This document shows, one piece after another, positions 43,080 through 52,346 of a DNA stretch of 64,000 bases. Position numbers and translations under genes: made by a program. Origin of the DNA: Streptomyces pristinaespiralis. GTDB lineage: Bacteria > Actinomycetota > Actinomycetes > Streptomycetales > Streptomycetaceae. The DNA lies in NCBI RefSeq assembly GCF_001278075.1, contig NZ_CP011340.1:4960001-5024000 (forward strand), given 5' to 3'. Positions within the stretch are counted from its first letter, which is position 1. Every line of letters begins with the position of its first letter. A model generated the notes under the pieces. It was not told the DNA's origin. It was given only the letters and a program-made list of their open reading frames with translations, and did no database searches.

Positions 43080-43553
43080 TCATCCGAACTGACCGGGCCG
43101 GTAGCTGCCGGCGGGCTGCTGGACGATCACGTTCGCGCGGTTGTAGGTGTTGATGAGGGCGATGAGGCAGACAAGGGCGGTGAGTTGCTCCTCGTCGTAG
43201 AACTTGGCGGCGTTCGCCCAGGCCTCGTCGGTGACGCCACCGGCCGCGTCGGCGATGCGGGTGCCCTGCTCGGTGAGCTCCAGGGCGGCACGCTCGGCGT
43301 CGGTGAACACGGTGGCCTCGCGCCAGGCCGCGACCAGGTTGAGGCGCACCGAGGTCTCCCCGGCGTGCGCGGCGTCCTTGGAATGCATGTCGGTGCAGAA
43401 GCCGCAGCCGTTGATCTGGCTGGCGCGGAGCTTCACCAACTCCTGCGTCGCGTGGGGCAGCGTCGAGTCCGAGACGACCTTGCCCGCGGCGTTGAGGTGC
43501 TTGATGAACTGGAGGGCGACCGGGTTGCCGAAGAGGTTCAAGCGAGCTTCCAT
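43080..43553 (-). CDS. Carboxymuconolactone decarboxylase family (AhpD-like) protein
   Basis: 157 residues. The core is all-helical with the redox motif GCGFCTDMHSKDA (CxxC...H, about 50-60), an AhpD-like peroxidase/disulfide reductase signature. Its 3' 172 bp is duplicated at 34865-35036. Upstream on the same strand lies a MerR regulator. Orthologues near MerR regulators suggest a role in oxidative or electrophile stress. Confidence 0.9.
   Translation of the reverse strand: MEARLNLFGNPVALQFIKHLNAAGKVVSDSTLPHATQELVKLRASQINGCGFCTDMHSKDAAHAGETSVRLNLVAAWREATVFTDAERAALELTEQGTRIADAAGGVTDEAWANAAKFYDEEQLTALVCLIALINTYNRANVIVQQPAGSYRPGQFG
43093..43264. repeat. Direct repeat, intact-gene copy (172 bp)
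   Basis: Second member of the repeat pair (with 34865-35036), 8,228 bp apart, same orientation, one mismatch. It lies wholly inside the AhpD-like gene. Confidence 0.92.
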
Positions 43554-43697
43554 GGTGAGCTCCTGTGCCGTTGCCGATGGTTACACCGACATGACGGAAC
43601 GACGGGGCGTGGATGTGACACGACCTGATGTGACCCGCGTCTCACCAGCTGAACGGCATATCCACCGTGCTTGCCCCGCGATCGCCGCAAGCCCGAC

Positions 43698-44105
43698 TCA
43701 GGCAGGGACGGGCTCCCTGTCGGCACCGTCGAAGGGCGGGTAGCTCTCGCTGCCCATCCGCTCAGCCGCATCGATGTAGTCGGCAAGAGCGTCGCGGGAT
43801 TGGGCGAGCCTGTCCATCTGATCGTCCAGTCGCCGCAGCCGGGACCGCATCGCGGCCAGCAACTCGGGGCAGCCCAGCAGTTTCGGGTCCTCTCCGATCG
43901 CGCAGGGCAGCAGGTACGCGATGTCCTCGGTGGACAGACCGGCACCCAGCAGGTGCCGGATCTGCTTCACGCGCAGCACGGCGTCCTCGTCGTACTCGCG
44001 ATAACCGTTCGCGCCGCGGTCCGCCTCCAGCAGGCCCTGGGCCTCGTAGTAGCGCAGCTGATGGGCGTTGACGCCCGTCCGGCGACCCAGTTCCCCGATC
44101 CGCAT
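43698..44105 (-). CDS. MerR family transcriptional regulator
   Basis: 135 residues. Winged-helix MRIGELGRRTGVNAHQLRYYEAQGLLEADRGANGYREYDEDAVLRVKQI, then a coiled coil RSRLRRLDDQMDRLAQSRDALADYIDAA. One cysteine (LLPCAIGEDPKLLGC) pair in the effector region could sense metal or thiol. It is divergent from the imine-reductase-like gene across 49 bp carrying a MerR-type dyad, and probably regulates it. Confidence 0.92.
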   Translation of the reverse strand: MRIGELGRRTGVNAHQLRYYEAQGLLEADRGANGYREYDEDAVLRVKQIRHLLGAGLSTEDIAYLLPCAIGEDPKLLGCPELLAAMRSRLRRLDDQMDRLAQSRDALADYIDAAERMGSESYPPFDGADREPVPA

Positions 44106-44116
44106 CGAAACCTCGC

Positions 44117-44138
44117 TTGACCTTCACACCGGTATCAA
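44117..44138. promoter_or_regulatory. MerR-type operator/promoter
   Basis: TTGACC (44117) begins an imperfect dyad TTGA...TCAA around cacaccggt between the divergent regulator and reductase genes. MerR activators bind such dyads in overlong (19-20 bp) spacers; a -10 near 44142-44150 would give that spacing. Confidence 0.5.
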
Positions 44139-44154
44139 CGTTGACGATGCTGCC

Positions 44155-45039
44155 ATGAACAACGAACCGCATGAACCCGTGACTGTCGTCGGACTCGGAC
44201 GGATGGGCCAGGCACTCGCCGGTGCGTTCCTGAAGGCCGGGCATCCCACAACCGTGTGGAACCGCACGGCCTCCAAGGCCGACCAGTTGGTGGCCGAGGG
44301 CGCACTGCTGGCGCCGACGGTCGGCGACGCGCTGAAGGCAGGTTCCCTGGCGATCATCTGCGTCACCGACTACGAGGCCATGCGCGAACTGCTCGGCGCG
44401 AGTGACGTCGATCTGGCCGGCACGATGCTGGTCAATCTGACCTCGGGAGACTCGGCCCAGGCCCGTGAAACCGCCCACTGGGCCGAGCAGCGAGGCGCCC
44501 GTTACCTGGACGGCGCCATCATGGCCGTACCGCCGGCGATCGGGACCTCCGAAGCGGTGATTCTGCACAGTGGGTCGCGATCGGACTTCGAAACACACCG
44601 GTCGACACTCGACGCGCTCGGCACCCTCACCTACCTCGGCGCGGACCACGGGCTGGCGTCCCTGTACGACGTGGCGGGCCTCGCCATGATGTGGAGCATC
44701 CTGAACGCCTGGCTCCAGGGCACCGCCATGCTTCGGACGGCCGGTGTCGACGCCGCGACGTACGCGCCGTTCGCGCAGCAGATCGCTGCCGGTGTGGCCA
44801 CATGGCTGCCGGGGTACGCCGAGCAGATCGACAACGGCTCCTTCCCGGCCGAGGTGTCGGCCCTGGAGACCGACGCGCGGGCGATGGCGCACCTGATCGA
44901 GGAGAGCGAGGCGGTGGGCGTCAACGCCGAACTGCCCAGGCTGCTCAAGGCGATGGCCGACCGCTCGATCGCCGCCGGTCACGGTGGGGAGCAGTATCCG
45001 GTACTGATCGAAGAGTTCAGCAAACCCCGCAACGACTGA
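44155..45039 (+). CDS. NAD(P)-dependent imine-reductase-like oxidoreductase
   Basis: 294 residues from ATG 44155. Rossmann N-terminus VTVVGLGRMGQALAGAFLKAGHPTTVWNRTASKADQL (NRT favours NADPH), LVNLTSGDSAQARETAHWAEQRGARYLDGAIMAVPPAIGT, then the interdomain helix and C-terminal helical bundle with SLYDVAGLAMMW. That layout is the imine reductase / 6-phosphogluconate-dehydrogenase-like group found in Streptomyces. Probable activity is C=N or C=O reduction; natural substrate unknown. Divergent MerR gene likely controls it. Confidence 0.88.
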   Translation: MNNEPHEPVTVVGLGRMGQALAGAFLKAGHPTTVWNRTASKADQLVAEGALLAPTVGDALKAGSLAIICVTDYEAMRELLGASDVDLAGTMLVNLTSGDSAQARETAHWAEQRGARYLDGAIMAVPPAIGTSEAVILHSGSRSDFETHRSTLDALGTLTYLGADHGLASLYDVAGLAMMWSILNAWLQGTAMLRTAGVDAATYAPFAQQIAAGVATWLPGYAEQIDNGSFPAEVSALETDARAMAHLIEESEAVGVNAELPRLLKAMADRSIAAGHGGEQYPVLIEEFSKPRND

Positions 45040-45099
45040 CCGGTCCCGACACCGGGACCGGCGTCGGGCGCTCACCGGACCGGGCTGACCGTCCGGTGA
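45040..45099. terminator. Two hairpins after the reductase gene
   Basis: ccggtccc/gggaccgg (45040-45061) starts at the stop codon; a second hairpin tcaccggac/gtccggtga (45072-45099) follows. The NUDIX gene converges from the right, so both may act bidirectionally. Confidence 0.6.
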
Positions 45100-45258
45100 T
45101 CACGTAGGCGGAGAATTTCTTCGGCCCGGCAGGAATGTCGGGATCGCGGCCCTTGTCCGAGCAGGGGCCGGATGCACTTTCAGATGACGAAGTGCATCAG
45201 GGCCGATCAAGTCGCCTGTGACCGGCTCGCCGTCACCGGGCGAGATCCGGCGACGGCC

Positions 45259-45732
45259 TCAGTGCTGGATCAGGTCGCCGACCGGGACGGGCGCGACGTG
45301 GCCGGTCGCCGGCAGCGTCTGGGCAAGGGCGAGGCCGATGTCGACCAGCGACGACCGGCGCAGGCGTGGGACGTCCGGGATCGGGGTCCACACCGACTCG
45401 ACGATGTCGCCGTTCGGCTCGGGCCGGAGGCGGCCGCCGGTGATGCGGGCCCCGTAGAAGATGCCGACGTTCTGGTGGTCGGGTCCGTCGGGGACGGTGC
45501 GTTCGGCGGCGGGGATCACCCGCGAGTCCACGCCCAGCAGGCGTTCGACCACCGCGTCGCAGCCGGTCTCCTCGGCAACCTCCCGGATCACCGTGTCGAA
45601 CGGATCCTCTCCGTGCTCGACCTTGCCGCCCGGAAGGGTCCAGTTGGATTCACCCTCCGGCGAGACGTAACGGGCGAGCAGCACTCGGCCGTCCTCGACG
45701 CACACGGCGTACGCCGCCAGCCGCAAACTCAT
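45259..45732 (-). CDS. NUDIX hydrolase
   Basis: 157 residues from ATG 45732. Complete Nudix box GGKVEHGEDPFDTVIREVAEETG (metal-binding REVAEE) at about 41-63, in a typical alpha-beta-alpha domain starting RLAAYAVCVEDGRVLLARY. It hydrolyses a nucleoside diphosphate linked to another moiety; substrate not predictable. Confidence 0.93.
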   Translation of the reverse strand: MSLRLAAYAVCVEDGRVLLARYVSPEGESNWTLPGGKVEHGEDPFDTVIREVAEETGCDAVVERLLGVDSRVIPAAERTVPDGPDHQNVGIFYGARITGGRLRPEPNGDIVESVWTPIPDVPRLRRSSLVDIGLALAQTLPATGHVAPVPVGDLIQH

Positions 45733-45848
45733 CCCCGTACCTCCCACCGGACGGTATCGCGATGTCCGGCATCCGTGCACAGCCCGGGCCGCCGAACAAG
45801 TCCGGTCAAAGCGCCGCCGGTTCCCGCGGGCATGGAGGTGCGAGGCTG

Positions 45849-46256
45849 CTAGTGACCCGCTGAAGCCAGGTACACCCTCGAGCGGGTCAGCGAAATCCCG
45901 TCCGCGACGAACGTGGTCCCAGACTCGCCGCCGGAGGCCGATACCGCGATGCGCCCGTCCTCCGTGGCGTGCACGGTCACCGTCATACGTGCGCCACCGC
46001 CCCAACCCGAGACACGCAGATCGGTGATCGCCCTGCACGTGAGGGAGAATTCGTACGTGTTGCAGTCCGAGTCCCACCCATCGGGCAGCGGCTTGTCCGG
46101 AAACCGCCCCGTCTCGAATCCCAGGGTCACACTCGTGCCCCTTTCGTCGATGTGGACATGATCGAGTCTGCAGTCGGCCAACCTGGGCGGTGTGCTGAAG
46201 AGCCGCTGGATGCGCTCCGGCTCGTCAAGCAGTTCGAACCATTCAGATGCGCTCAT
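45849..46256 (-). CDS. Imm50-like immunity family protein (2)
   Basis: 135 residues; ATG 46256 lies 14 bases inside the preceding gene. It is a shorter relative of the next gene: LADCRLDHVHIDERGTSVTLGFETGRFPDKPLPDGW corresponds to VTVRSIRLDRFGPSLTLRIDLPVFPQKPPQEW. Imm50 proteins are immunity partners of polymorphic toxins; no toxin adjoins, so this is an orphan. Confidence 0.75.
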   Translation of the reverse strand: MSASEWFELLDEPERIQRLFSTPPRLADCRLDHVHIDERGTSVTLGFETGRFPDKPLPDGWDSDCNTYEFSLTCRAITDLRVSGWGGGARMTVTVHATEDGRIAVSASGGESGTTFVADGISLTRSRVYLASAGH

Positions 46257-46746
46257 AAAAGGTCCTCTCCTCCGAGCCGGGGATGCGGTCGAACCTGTGG
46301 GCGTCCAGCTTTGCCACGAACTGGTGCGGCCCAGCGTCCGTCTCGCCTTCGCCCGCGGTGAAGGCGCTGAGATGCCCGATCAGAACGGTGTCGGCCGCTT
46401 CGAAGGTGAGGCCGAAGGAACGCGAATGCGCCGTGACACGGATTCTTCGCGCACCACACTCCTCGAGCCCGACGTCTGCCGTGGCCGGTGGGTTCCACCC
46501 CGTGAGGTCGAGGTGCTCCACGGCGGTGAACCGGAGTTGGCACTGCAGGCGGTCGAGACCCGCCGCGGACCATTCCTGGGGCGGTTTCTGCGGGAAGACC
46601 GGCAGGTCGATGCGCAACGTCAGGGACGGGCCGAAGCGGTCCAGGCGGATGGACCTCACGGTGACGGAGACGAGTGGCGGCACTGACGTGTAGAGGGCGT
46701 TCAGCTGCGCCGCGGGCTGGACGAGGTCGGCCCAACTCCGGTTCAT
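46243..46746 (-). CDS. Imm50-like immunity family protein (1)
   Basis: 167 residues from ATG 46746 (GGAG nine bases upstream). Starts MNRSWADLVQPAAQLNALY, continues with beta strands SVTVRSIRLDRFGPSLTLRID and CQLRFTAVEHLDLTGW, and ends FDRIPGSEERTFYERI, matching my memory of Streptomyces Imm50 proteins. Overlaps the shorter paralogue downstream; together they look like a tandem immunity pair 4 kb from the Rhs operon. Confidence 0.82.
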   Translation of the reverse strand: MNRSWADLVQPAAQLNALYTSVPPLVSVTVRSIRLDRFGPSLTLRIDLPVFPQKPPQEWSAAGLDRLQCQLRFTAVEHLDLTGWNPPATADVGLEECGARRIRVTAHSRSFGLTFEAADTVLIGHLSAFTAGEGETDAGPHQFVAKLDAHRFDRIPGSEERTFYERI

Positions 46747-46895
46747 GGCGGTCGTGCTCCTCACGGCCCGGGCAGTTGACGTCGTCAGTCGGTGGGCCCT
46801 CTACATTCTCGCGGACCTTCAGGACCCGCCGCGTGACGGCGACGGCGTCAACCCCGACGGAGCCGGCCTCGCAGCGAAGGCCGGGACACCGACAG

Positions 46896-47549
46896 TCAGC
46901 GCGTCACCGGTCGCAGTGTCGCGGCCGTCAGGCCCGCTGTCGCGTCGTCCGGGCTCGCGTACGGGTCCTTGGCCTGTGCCCGGTCGTACGCGCACTCCGC
47001 GTGGACGCCCCCGTAGAAACGGCCGCCGTCCGCGTACCACTCGTAGACCTGGCGACCGTCGCCGTCGCGTTCCGTGCGCAGCGTCCAGTTGTCGCCCGAC
47101 GGCGTGGAGTCGAACGAGACGATGTCCCAGCCCTCCGTCTTCAGGTGGTCGCGCAGACGGCGCATCGCGGGGAGCGCCTCGGACTCGGGCACGTCGGTGA
47201 GGTGCCACTGATGGGAGAGGGCGTAGGCGCCGTCGACGGACTCGTCGGCCGCGCTCTCCAGACCGTCCGGGTAGCAGTAACCGGCCGACAGGGAGTTGAA
47301 CTCGCCGCCCGGCAGCGTCGCGTCGAAGCCGAGGACGTCGTACGCCTCCTGGGAGCGGGCGCCGGCCCGGTCGGCCATGGTCTGCGGGGCGGCCTTCGGG
47401 TAGTCCTCGGGGGTGGCGCGCTGGACGCCGTACGTCACCAGCACGGCGAGCACCAGCAGCACGGGGATGCCGACGATCGTCGCCAGGGCGATGCCGAGCC
47501 ACTTGGCGGCGGACGTACTGGTGCTGGGCTGCGCGAGGTCTTCGGTCAC
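46896..47549 (-). CDS. Membrane-anchored hypothetical protein
   Basis: 217 residues from GTG 47549. A short cytoplasmic part is followed by one membrane helix (about 17-40, LGIALATIVGIPVLLVLAVLVTYG) and an extracytoplasmic domain with GEFNSLSAGYCYPDGLES, LKTEGWDIVSFD, WTLRTERDGDGRQVYEWYADGG and ECAYDRAQAKDPYASP. Two cysteines outside may form a disulfide. No named family. A decayed relative is at 42580-42700, suggesting the family is mobile in this locus. Confidence 0.8.
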   Translation of the reverse strand: MTEDLAQPSTSTSAAKWLGIALATIVGIPVLLVLAVLVTYGVQRATPEDYPKAAPQTMADRAGARSQEAYDVLGFDATLPGGEFNSLSAGYCYPDGLESAADESVDGAYALSHQWHLTDVPESEALPAMRRLRDHLKTEGWDIVSFDSTPSGDNWTLRTERDGDGRQVYEWYADGGRFYGGVHAECAYDRAQAKDPYASPDDATAGLTAATLRPVTR

Positions 47550-47681
47550 GGGGACGACGCTACGAGCAGGCCTGCCACGGCCGTATCCGTGGACCGACTC
47601 AAGCCGCATGAGCACGGCTACTCAGCCGACCGGGCACGGCCCCCGGCCGGTTGTCCGCCACCGCTCGTATGCTCGGCGCTG

Positions 47682-47915
47682 TCAGCCGGCACTCAATCCG
47701 CGGTCCGGCCATTGCGCCGACTCGTCGTACATGGCGTTGATTTTGCGCGATGCTTTGAGAAATGCGTAGTCGACTTCGCCGTCCGCCGGACGGGACCGAC
47801 GGCTCTTCGTGTCCATGATGAGGATGCGAGGCGTTTCCGCCGAATCGAAGCCGAATGCATACTCGACCGAATCACCCGATTCGGAATTCTTGCGAAAGTG
47901 GACGAGTGAAGCCAT
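47682..47915 (-). CDS. Hypothetical protein, 77 aa
   Basis: ATG 47915 is seven bases after GGAAGGGG. Residues SLVHFRKNSESGDSVEYAFGFDSAETPRILIMDTKSRRSRPADGEVDYAFLKASRKI suggest a small beta-rich protein with a helical end. Lower GC than the neighbours. No family recognised. Confidence 0.7.
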   Translation of the reverse strand: MASLVHFRKNSESGDSVEYAFGFDSAETPRILIMDTKSRRSRPADGEVDYAFLKASRKINAMYDESAQWPDRGLSAG

Positions 47916-48300
47916 TGCCATTCCCCTTCCAGATCCTCGCGTTTGGGCAAGGGTATCTTCCCGCCCAGTTGTAGCTGTTGTGCGCGAAGCGGGCTTCCTG
48001 GTGCGTGGCGCCGGGGTTGTCGCGGAGGCACCCGAGCTCTGTGGTCGCGTGCTCGGGCAACAGGTGGTCCTCGGGCAGGCCGCCTCCGGTAGGCATGCTT
48101 CTTGACCGACCCGCCCCGGAGCCCGCCGCGCGGCAGGCCAGTGCCTTTCGTGGCCGAAGAGTTCGGGGGTGGGGGCGGCCGAGTAATACGCCGCGGTGCC
48201 GCCTTTCACGGGCAACGGAGAGCGGGTGACAAAACGCTGCATACGGGACGCATGTCGCCGTCATCTCTGACCCGCCCCACCCCGCTCGTATGCTCGACGC
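47916..48300. other. Divergent promoter region before FO synthase
   Basis: 385 bp without a supported gene. Near its right end CTGACC (48267-48272), 16 bp, TATGCT (48289-48294) and then six bases to ATG 48301 suggest a leaderless fbiC promoter. The 13-mer gctcgtatgctcg containing this -10 is repeated at 47666-47678. Confidence 0.4.
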
Positions 48301-50895
48301 ATGACCGATCACCAGGGCGGACCCCATCCGGCACGGCCGACCGAGAACGCGATGCGGCGTGCGCTGAAGCGGGCCAGGGACGGGGTGGCGCTCGATGTCG
48401 CGGAGGCCGCCGTGCTGTTGCAGGCCCGCGGCGCGGACCTGGAGGACCTGACCGCCTCCGCCTCGCGCGTGCGGGACGCCGGTCTGGAGGCGGCAGGCCG
48501 CGCCGGGGTCATCACGTACTCGAAGAGCGTCTTCATCCCCCTCACCCGCCTGTGCCGCGACAAGTGCCACTACTGCACCTTCGCGACCGTGCCCGGCAAG
48601 CTCCGCCGCGCCGGGCACGGGATGTTCATGTCGCCCGACGAGGTGCTGGAGATCGCGCGGCGCGGCGCCGAAATGGGCTGCAAGGAAGCGCTGATCACCC
48701 TCGGCGACAAGCCGGAGGACCGCTGGCCCGAGGCCCGCGAGTGGCTCGACGCGCACGGGTACGACGACACGATCGCGTACGTGCGGGCCATGTCCATCCG
48801 GATCCTGGAGGAGACCGGGCTGCTGCCGCACCTCAATCCCGGGGTGATGTCCTGGACCGACTTCCAGCGGCTGAAGCCGGTCGCACCGTCGATGGGGATG
48901 ATGCTGGAGACGACGGCGACCCGGCTGTGGAGCGAGCCGGGCGGCCCCCACTACGGGTCGCCCGACAAGGAACCCGCCGTCAGGCTGCGCGTGCTGGAGG
49001 ACGCCGGGCGGACGAACGTCCCCTTCACCAGCGGGCTGTTGATCGGTATCGGCGAGACGTACGAGGAGCGGGCCGAGTCGCTGTTCGCGCTGCGCCGCGT
49101 CTCCCGGGCGTACCACGGCATCCAGGAGCTGATCCTGCAGAACTTCCGCGCCAAGCCGGACACGGCCATGCGCGGTATGCCGGACGCGGAGCTGGACGAG
49201 CTGGTCGCGACGGTCGCGGTCGCGCGGCACATCGTGGGTCCTTCCGCCTGTCTGCAGGCGCCGCCGAACCTGGTGGACGCGGAGTACGCGCGGCTGATCC
49301 GCGCGGGGATCGACGACTGGGGCGGCGTGTCCCCGCTGACCCCCGACCACGTCAATCCCGAGCGGCCCTGGCCCCGGATCGACGAGCTCGCAAAGAAGTC
49401 GGCGGCCGAGGGTTTCGAGCTGCGTGAACGGCTATGCGTGTACCCGGAGTTCGTCCAGCGCGGCGAGCCGTGGCTCGACCCGCGGCTGCTGCCGCACGTA
49501 CAGGCGCTCGCCGACCCGGAGACCGGTCTCGCGAACAGCGACGCCCTCCCCACGGGGCTGCCCTGGCAGGAGCCCGACGAGGGGTTCACCGCCACCGGGC
49601 GCACCGATCTGCACCGGACCATCGACACCGACGGCCGGACGCACGACCGGCGTGACGACTTCGACGCCGTCTACGGCGACTGGGACGCCCTGCGCGAGGC
49701 CGCCGCGCCCGGCATGGTGCCGCAGCGCATCGACACCGACGTCAAGGCGGCCCTGGCCACGGCCGCCGACGACCCCACCAGGCTGACGGACGACGAGGCC
49801 CTGGCACTGTTGCACGCCGACGGCCCGGCCCTGGACGCCCTCACCCGCATCGCCGACGAGCTGCGCAGGTCGGTCGTCGGCGACGACGTCACGTACATCG
49901 TCACGCGGAACATCAACTTCACCAACGTCTGCTACACCGGCTGCCGCTTCTGCGCCTTCGCCCAGCGGCGCACCGACGCCGACGCCTACACCCTGTCGCT
50001 GAGCCAGGTAGCGGACCGGGCGCAGCAGGCGTGGGACGTCGGCGCGGTCGAGGTGTGCATGCAGGGCGGCATCCACCCCGATCTGCCCGGCACCGCGTAC
50101 TTCGACATCGCGCGGGCCGTCAAGGAACGCGTCCCCGGCATGCATGTGCACGCCTTCTCGCCGATGGAGGTCGTCAACGGGGCCAGCCGCACCAACATGT
50201 CCATCCGCGAGTGGCTGACGGCGGCCAAGGAGGCCGGGCTCGACTCGATCCCCGGCACCGCCGCCGAGATCCTCGACGACGAGGTCCGCTGGGTCCTCAC
50301 CAAGGGCAAGCTGCCGACCGCGACCTGGATCGAGGTCGTGAAGACGGCGCACGAGCTCGGCATCCGGTCCTCCTCCACGATGATGTACGGGCACGTGGAC
50401 CAGCCGCGCCACTGGCTCGGCCACTTCCGTACGCTCGCCCGCATCCAGCAGGAGACCGGCGGCTTCACGGAGTTCGTGACGCTGCCGTTCATCCACACCA
50501 ACGCGCCCGTGTACCTGGCCGGCATCGCCCGCCCGGGCCCGACGGCCCGCGACAACCGCGCCGTCACGGCGATGGCCCGCATCCTCCTGCACCCGCACAT
50601 CACCAACATCCAGACCAGCTGGGTGAAGCTGGGCGCCGAGGGCGCGGCGGAGATGCTCCGCTCCGGGGCCAACGACCTCGGTGGCACGCTGATGGAGGAG
50701 ACCATCTCCCGTATGGCGGGCTCCAGTTACGGCTCGTACCGCTCCGTCCGCGACCTGACCGCCATCGCGGAGGCCGCCGGGCGGCCGGCCAGGCCGCGGA
50801 CGACGCTGTACGGGGAGGTCCCGGCCGAGCGTCAGGAGGCGGCGGGCGCGTCCGACGGGCACCTGCCGGAGCTGCTGCCCCTGCTGCCGGACTGA
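48301..50895 (+). CDS. fbiC: Bifunctional FO synthase (CofG-CofH fusion)
   Basis: 864 residues, full-length fusion. The N-terminal CofG half has radical-[11 protein letters not shown] (Cys at about 85, 89, 92); the C-terminal CofH half has CYTGCRFC (about 544, 548, 551). CofH joins tyrosine to the diaminouracil precursor and CofG closes the ring to FO, the chromophore of F420. This supplies the cofactor that F420-type LLM enzymes in the window may use (16388, 30631). No Shine-Dalgarno is clear; a leaderless start is likely. Confidence 0.97.
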   Translation: MTDHQGGPHPARPTENAMRRALKRARDGVALDVAEAAVLLQARGADLEDLTASASRVRDAGLEAAGRAGVITYSKSVFIPLTRLCRDKCHYCTFATVPGKLRRAGHGMFMSPDEVLEIARRGAEMGCKEALITLGDKPEDRWPEAREWLDAHGYDDTIAYVRAMSIRILEETGLLPHLNPGVMSWTDFQRLKPVAPSMGMMLETTATRLWSEPGGPHYGSPDKEPAVRLRVLEDAGRTNVPFTSGLLIGIGETYEERAESLFALRRVSRAYHGIQELILQNFRAKPDTAMRGMPDAELDELVATVAVARHIVGPSACLQAPPNLVDAEYARLIRAGIDDWGGVSPLTPDHVNPERPWPRIDELAKKSAAEGFELRERLCVYPEFVQRGEPWLDPRLLPHVQALADPETGLANSDALPTGLPWQEPDEGFTATGRTDLHRTIDTDGRTHDRRDDFDAVYGDWDALREAAAPGMVPQRIDTDVKAALATAADDPTRLTDDEALALLHADGPALDALTRIADELRRSVVGDDVTYIVTRNINFTNVCYTGCRFCAFAQRRTDADAYTLSLSQVADRAQQAWDVGAVEVCMQGGIHPDLPGTAYFDIARAVKERVPGMHVHAFSPMEVVNGASRTNMSIREWLTAAKEAGLDSIPGTAAEILDDEVRWVLTKGKLPTATWIEVVKTAHELGIRSSSTMMYGHVDQPRHWLGHFRTLARIQQETGGFTEFVTLPFIHTNAPVYLAGIARPGPTARDNRAVTAMARILLHPHITNIQTSWVKLGAEGAAEMLRSGANDLGGTLMEETISRMAGSSYGSYRSVRDLTAIAEAAGRPARPRTTLYGEVPAERQEAAGASDGHLPELLPLLPD

Positions 50896-51119
50896 CGACC
50901 GGCCGCGGCGCACCGAACGGTCCGTACGGCGGCGCCGCGCCGGTGCCCGGACAGCGGGCATTTCGGGCGGTACGCCGCGGCTGCCTGCGTCCCGCGACAT
51001 ACCGGTGCGACCCGCGCAGGGCCCGGCCGGTACCGGCCGTCGCCCCCTGAGCCCGCTGTTCCCGTTCGATTACAGTGCTGGGCCGGGCAGTGTTCGTTCG
51101 ACGTCGGGGGAGGAGCGCG

Positions 51120-52250
51120 GTGAGCGCAGCAGCCGCAGGCGTGTGGGGCCGTGCCGAACAGCAGGACTTCCGTGCCAGGGTGCGGGGCGCGCTGCTCGGC
51201 GGGGCGATCGGCGACGCGCTCGGCGCCGGAGTCGGTGGGCTCACCGTCGAGGAGATCCGCGCCGCCCACGGCCCCGACGGGCTGACCGACCTCGAACCGG
51301 TCAACGGCCGCCGCGGCGCGGTCACGGCCGCCACACAGCTGACGCTGTTCACCGTCGACGGCCTGATACGGGCCCAGGTCCGCCGCGACACCGGCGCCTG
51401 GCACCCGCCCACCGATGTGCACCGCGCGTACCTGAGATGGGCCGCCACGCAGCGCGACTGGGGCCCGGACGAGCGGCGCAAGGACAACGGCTGGCTCGCC
51501 CGCGAGGAGTGGCTCTACAGCCGCCGCAACCCGCCGCGTGACACCGTCACCGGCCTCGGCGACACGATCATGGGCACCCTGCAGACCCCCAAGAACCCGA
51601 CGGCCCGTGACGCGGGGGCTCTGGTGCGCTCCGCGCCCTTCGGGCTGCTGGTCGGCTGGGAGCCGCAGCTGGTGTGCCAGCTCGCCGTCGAGTGCGCGGC
51701 GCAGACGCACGGGCATCCGACCGCGTACCTGTCGGCAGGGGCGTTCGCCGTCGTCGTGCACGGGCTGGCCCGTGGCGAGACGCTGGACGGCTCGGTGCAG
51801 CGGGCGCTGGCGCAGCTCGCGTCCCGGCCGGGGCACCAGCCGGTCACGGACGCGCTCAAGCAGGCGCTCGGCGCCGTACGGCAGGGCATTCCGAGCCCGG
51901 CGCGGATCGCCTCACTCGGCGACGCCAGGCAGGCGGAGGACGCCCTCGCCATCGCCGTCTACTGCGCGCTGGTCGGCGAGGACATCAGGCACGGGCTGCG
52001 TCTCGCCGTCAATCACGACGGCCCGTCCGAGGTGACCGGTGCGGTGTGCGGGGCGCTGCTGGGCGCGATGCACGGGGAGACCGCGCTGCCGCCGGCCTGG
52101 CTGTGCGAGCTGGAGGGCCGTCCGACGCTGCTGGAGATCGCGGACGACTTCGCGATGGAGATGACCCAGGGCCCGGCACTGCACAGCCCCACGGTGACCG
52201 CGCCGGGCTGGCTCCAGCGGTATCCGCGGGCGGCGGCCGAGCTGACCTGA
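51120..52250 (+). CDS. ADP-ribosylglycohydrolase family protein
   Basis: 376 residues from GTG 51120, with GGGGGAGGAG upstream. DraG-like start RVRGALLGGAIGDALGAGVGGLT; GAVTAATQLTLFTVDGLI gives the metal-binding Thr/Asp region, and later VNHDGPSEVTGAVCGALLGAMHG (NHxGDSxxxG-type motif, here NHDGPSEV). The replacement of the usual Asp by Pro/Ser in that motif may affect Mg binding. It should remove ADP-ribose from proteins or small molecules. It is followed by a strong terminator. Confidence 0.9.
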   Translation: MSAAAAGVWGRAEQQDFRARVRGALLGGAIGDALGAGVGGLTVEEIRAAHGPDGLTDLEPVNGRRGAVTAATQLTLFTVDGLIRAQVRRDTGAWHPPTDVHRAYLRWAATQRDWGPDERRKDNGWLAREEWLYSRRNPPRDTVTGLGDTIMGTLQTPKNPTARDAGALVRSAPFGLLVGWEPQLVCQLAVECAAQTHGHPTAYLSAGAFAVVVHGLARGETLDGSVQRALAQLASRPGHQPVTDALKQALGAVRQGIPSPARIASLGDARQAEDALAIAVYCALVGEDIRHGLRLAVNHDGPSEVTGAVCGALLGAMHGETALPPAWLCELEGRPTLLEIADDFAMEMTQGPALHSPTVTAPGWLQRYPRAAAELT

Positions 52251-52276
52251 GCGGGCCCGCCCCGCTCCAGGAACGA

Positions 52277-52314
52277 CGAGGGCCCGGCTCCCCTCCTCGG
52301 GAGCCGGGCCCTCG
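52277..52314. terminator. Strong bidirectional hairpin terminator
   Basis: Perfect 16-bp arms cgagggcccggctccc (52277-52292) and gggagccgggccctcg (52299-52314) with a six-base loop, between the convergent ADP-ribosylglycohydrolase and symporter genes. Confidence 0.85.
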
Positions 52315-52346
52315 CGCGGCCCGGGGGACCGGCGCAGGGGCGCGCG

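Noticed and set aside
34865..43264. Phage or integrative-element attachment sites
   Set aside because: The direct repeats are inside a protein gene, not a tRNA, and no integrase or excisionase lies between them.
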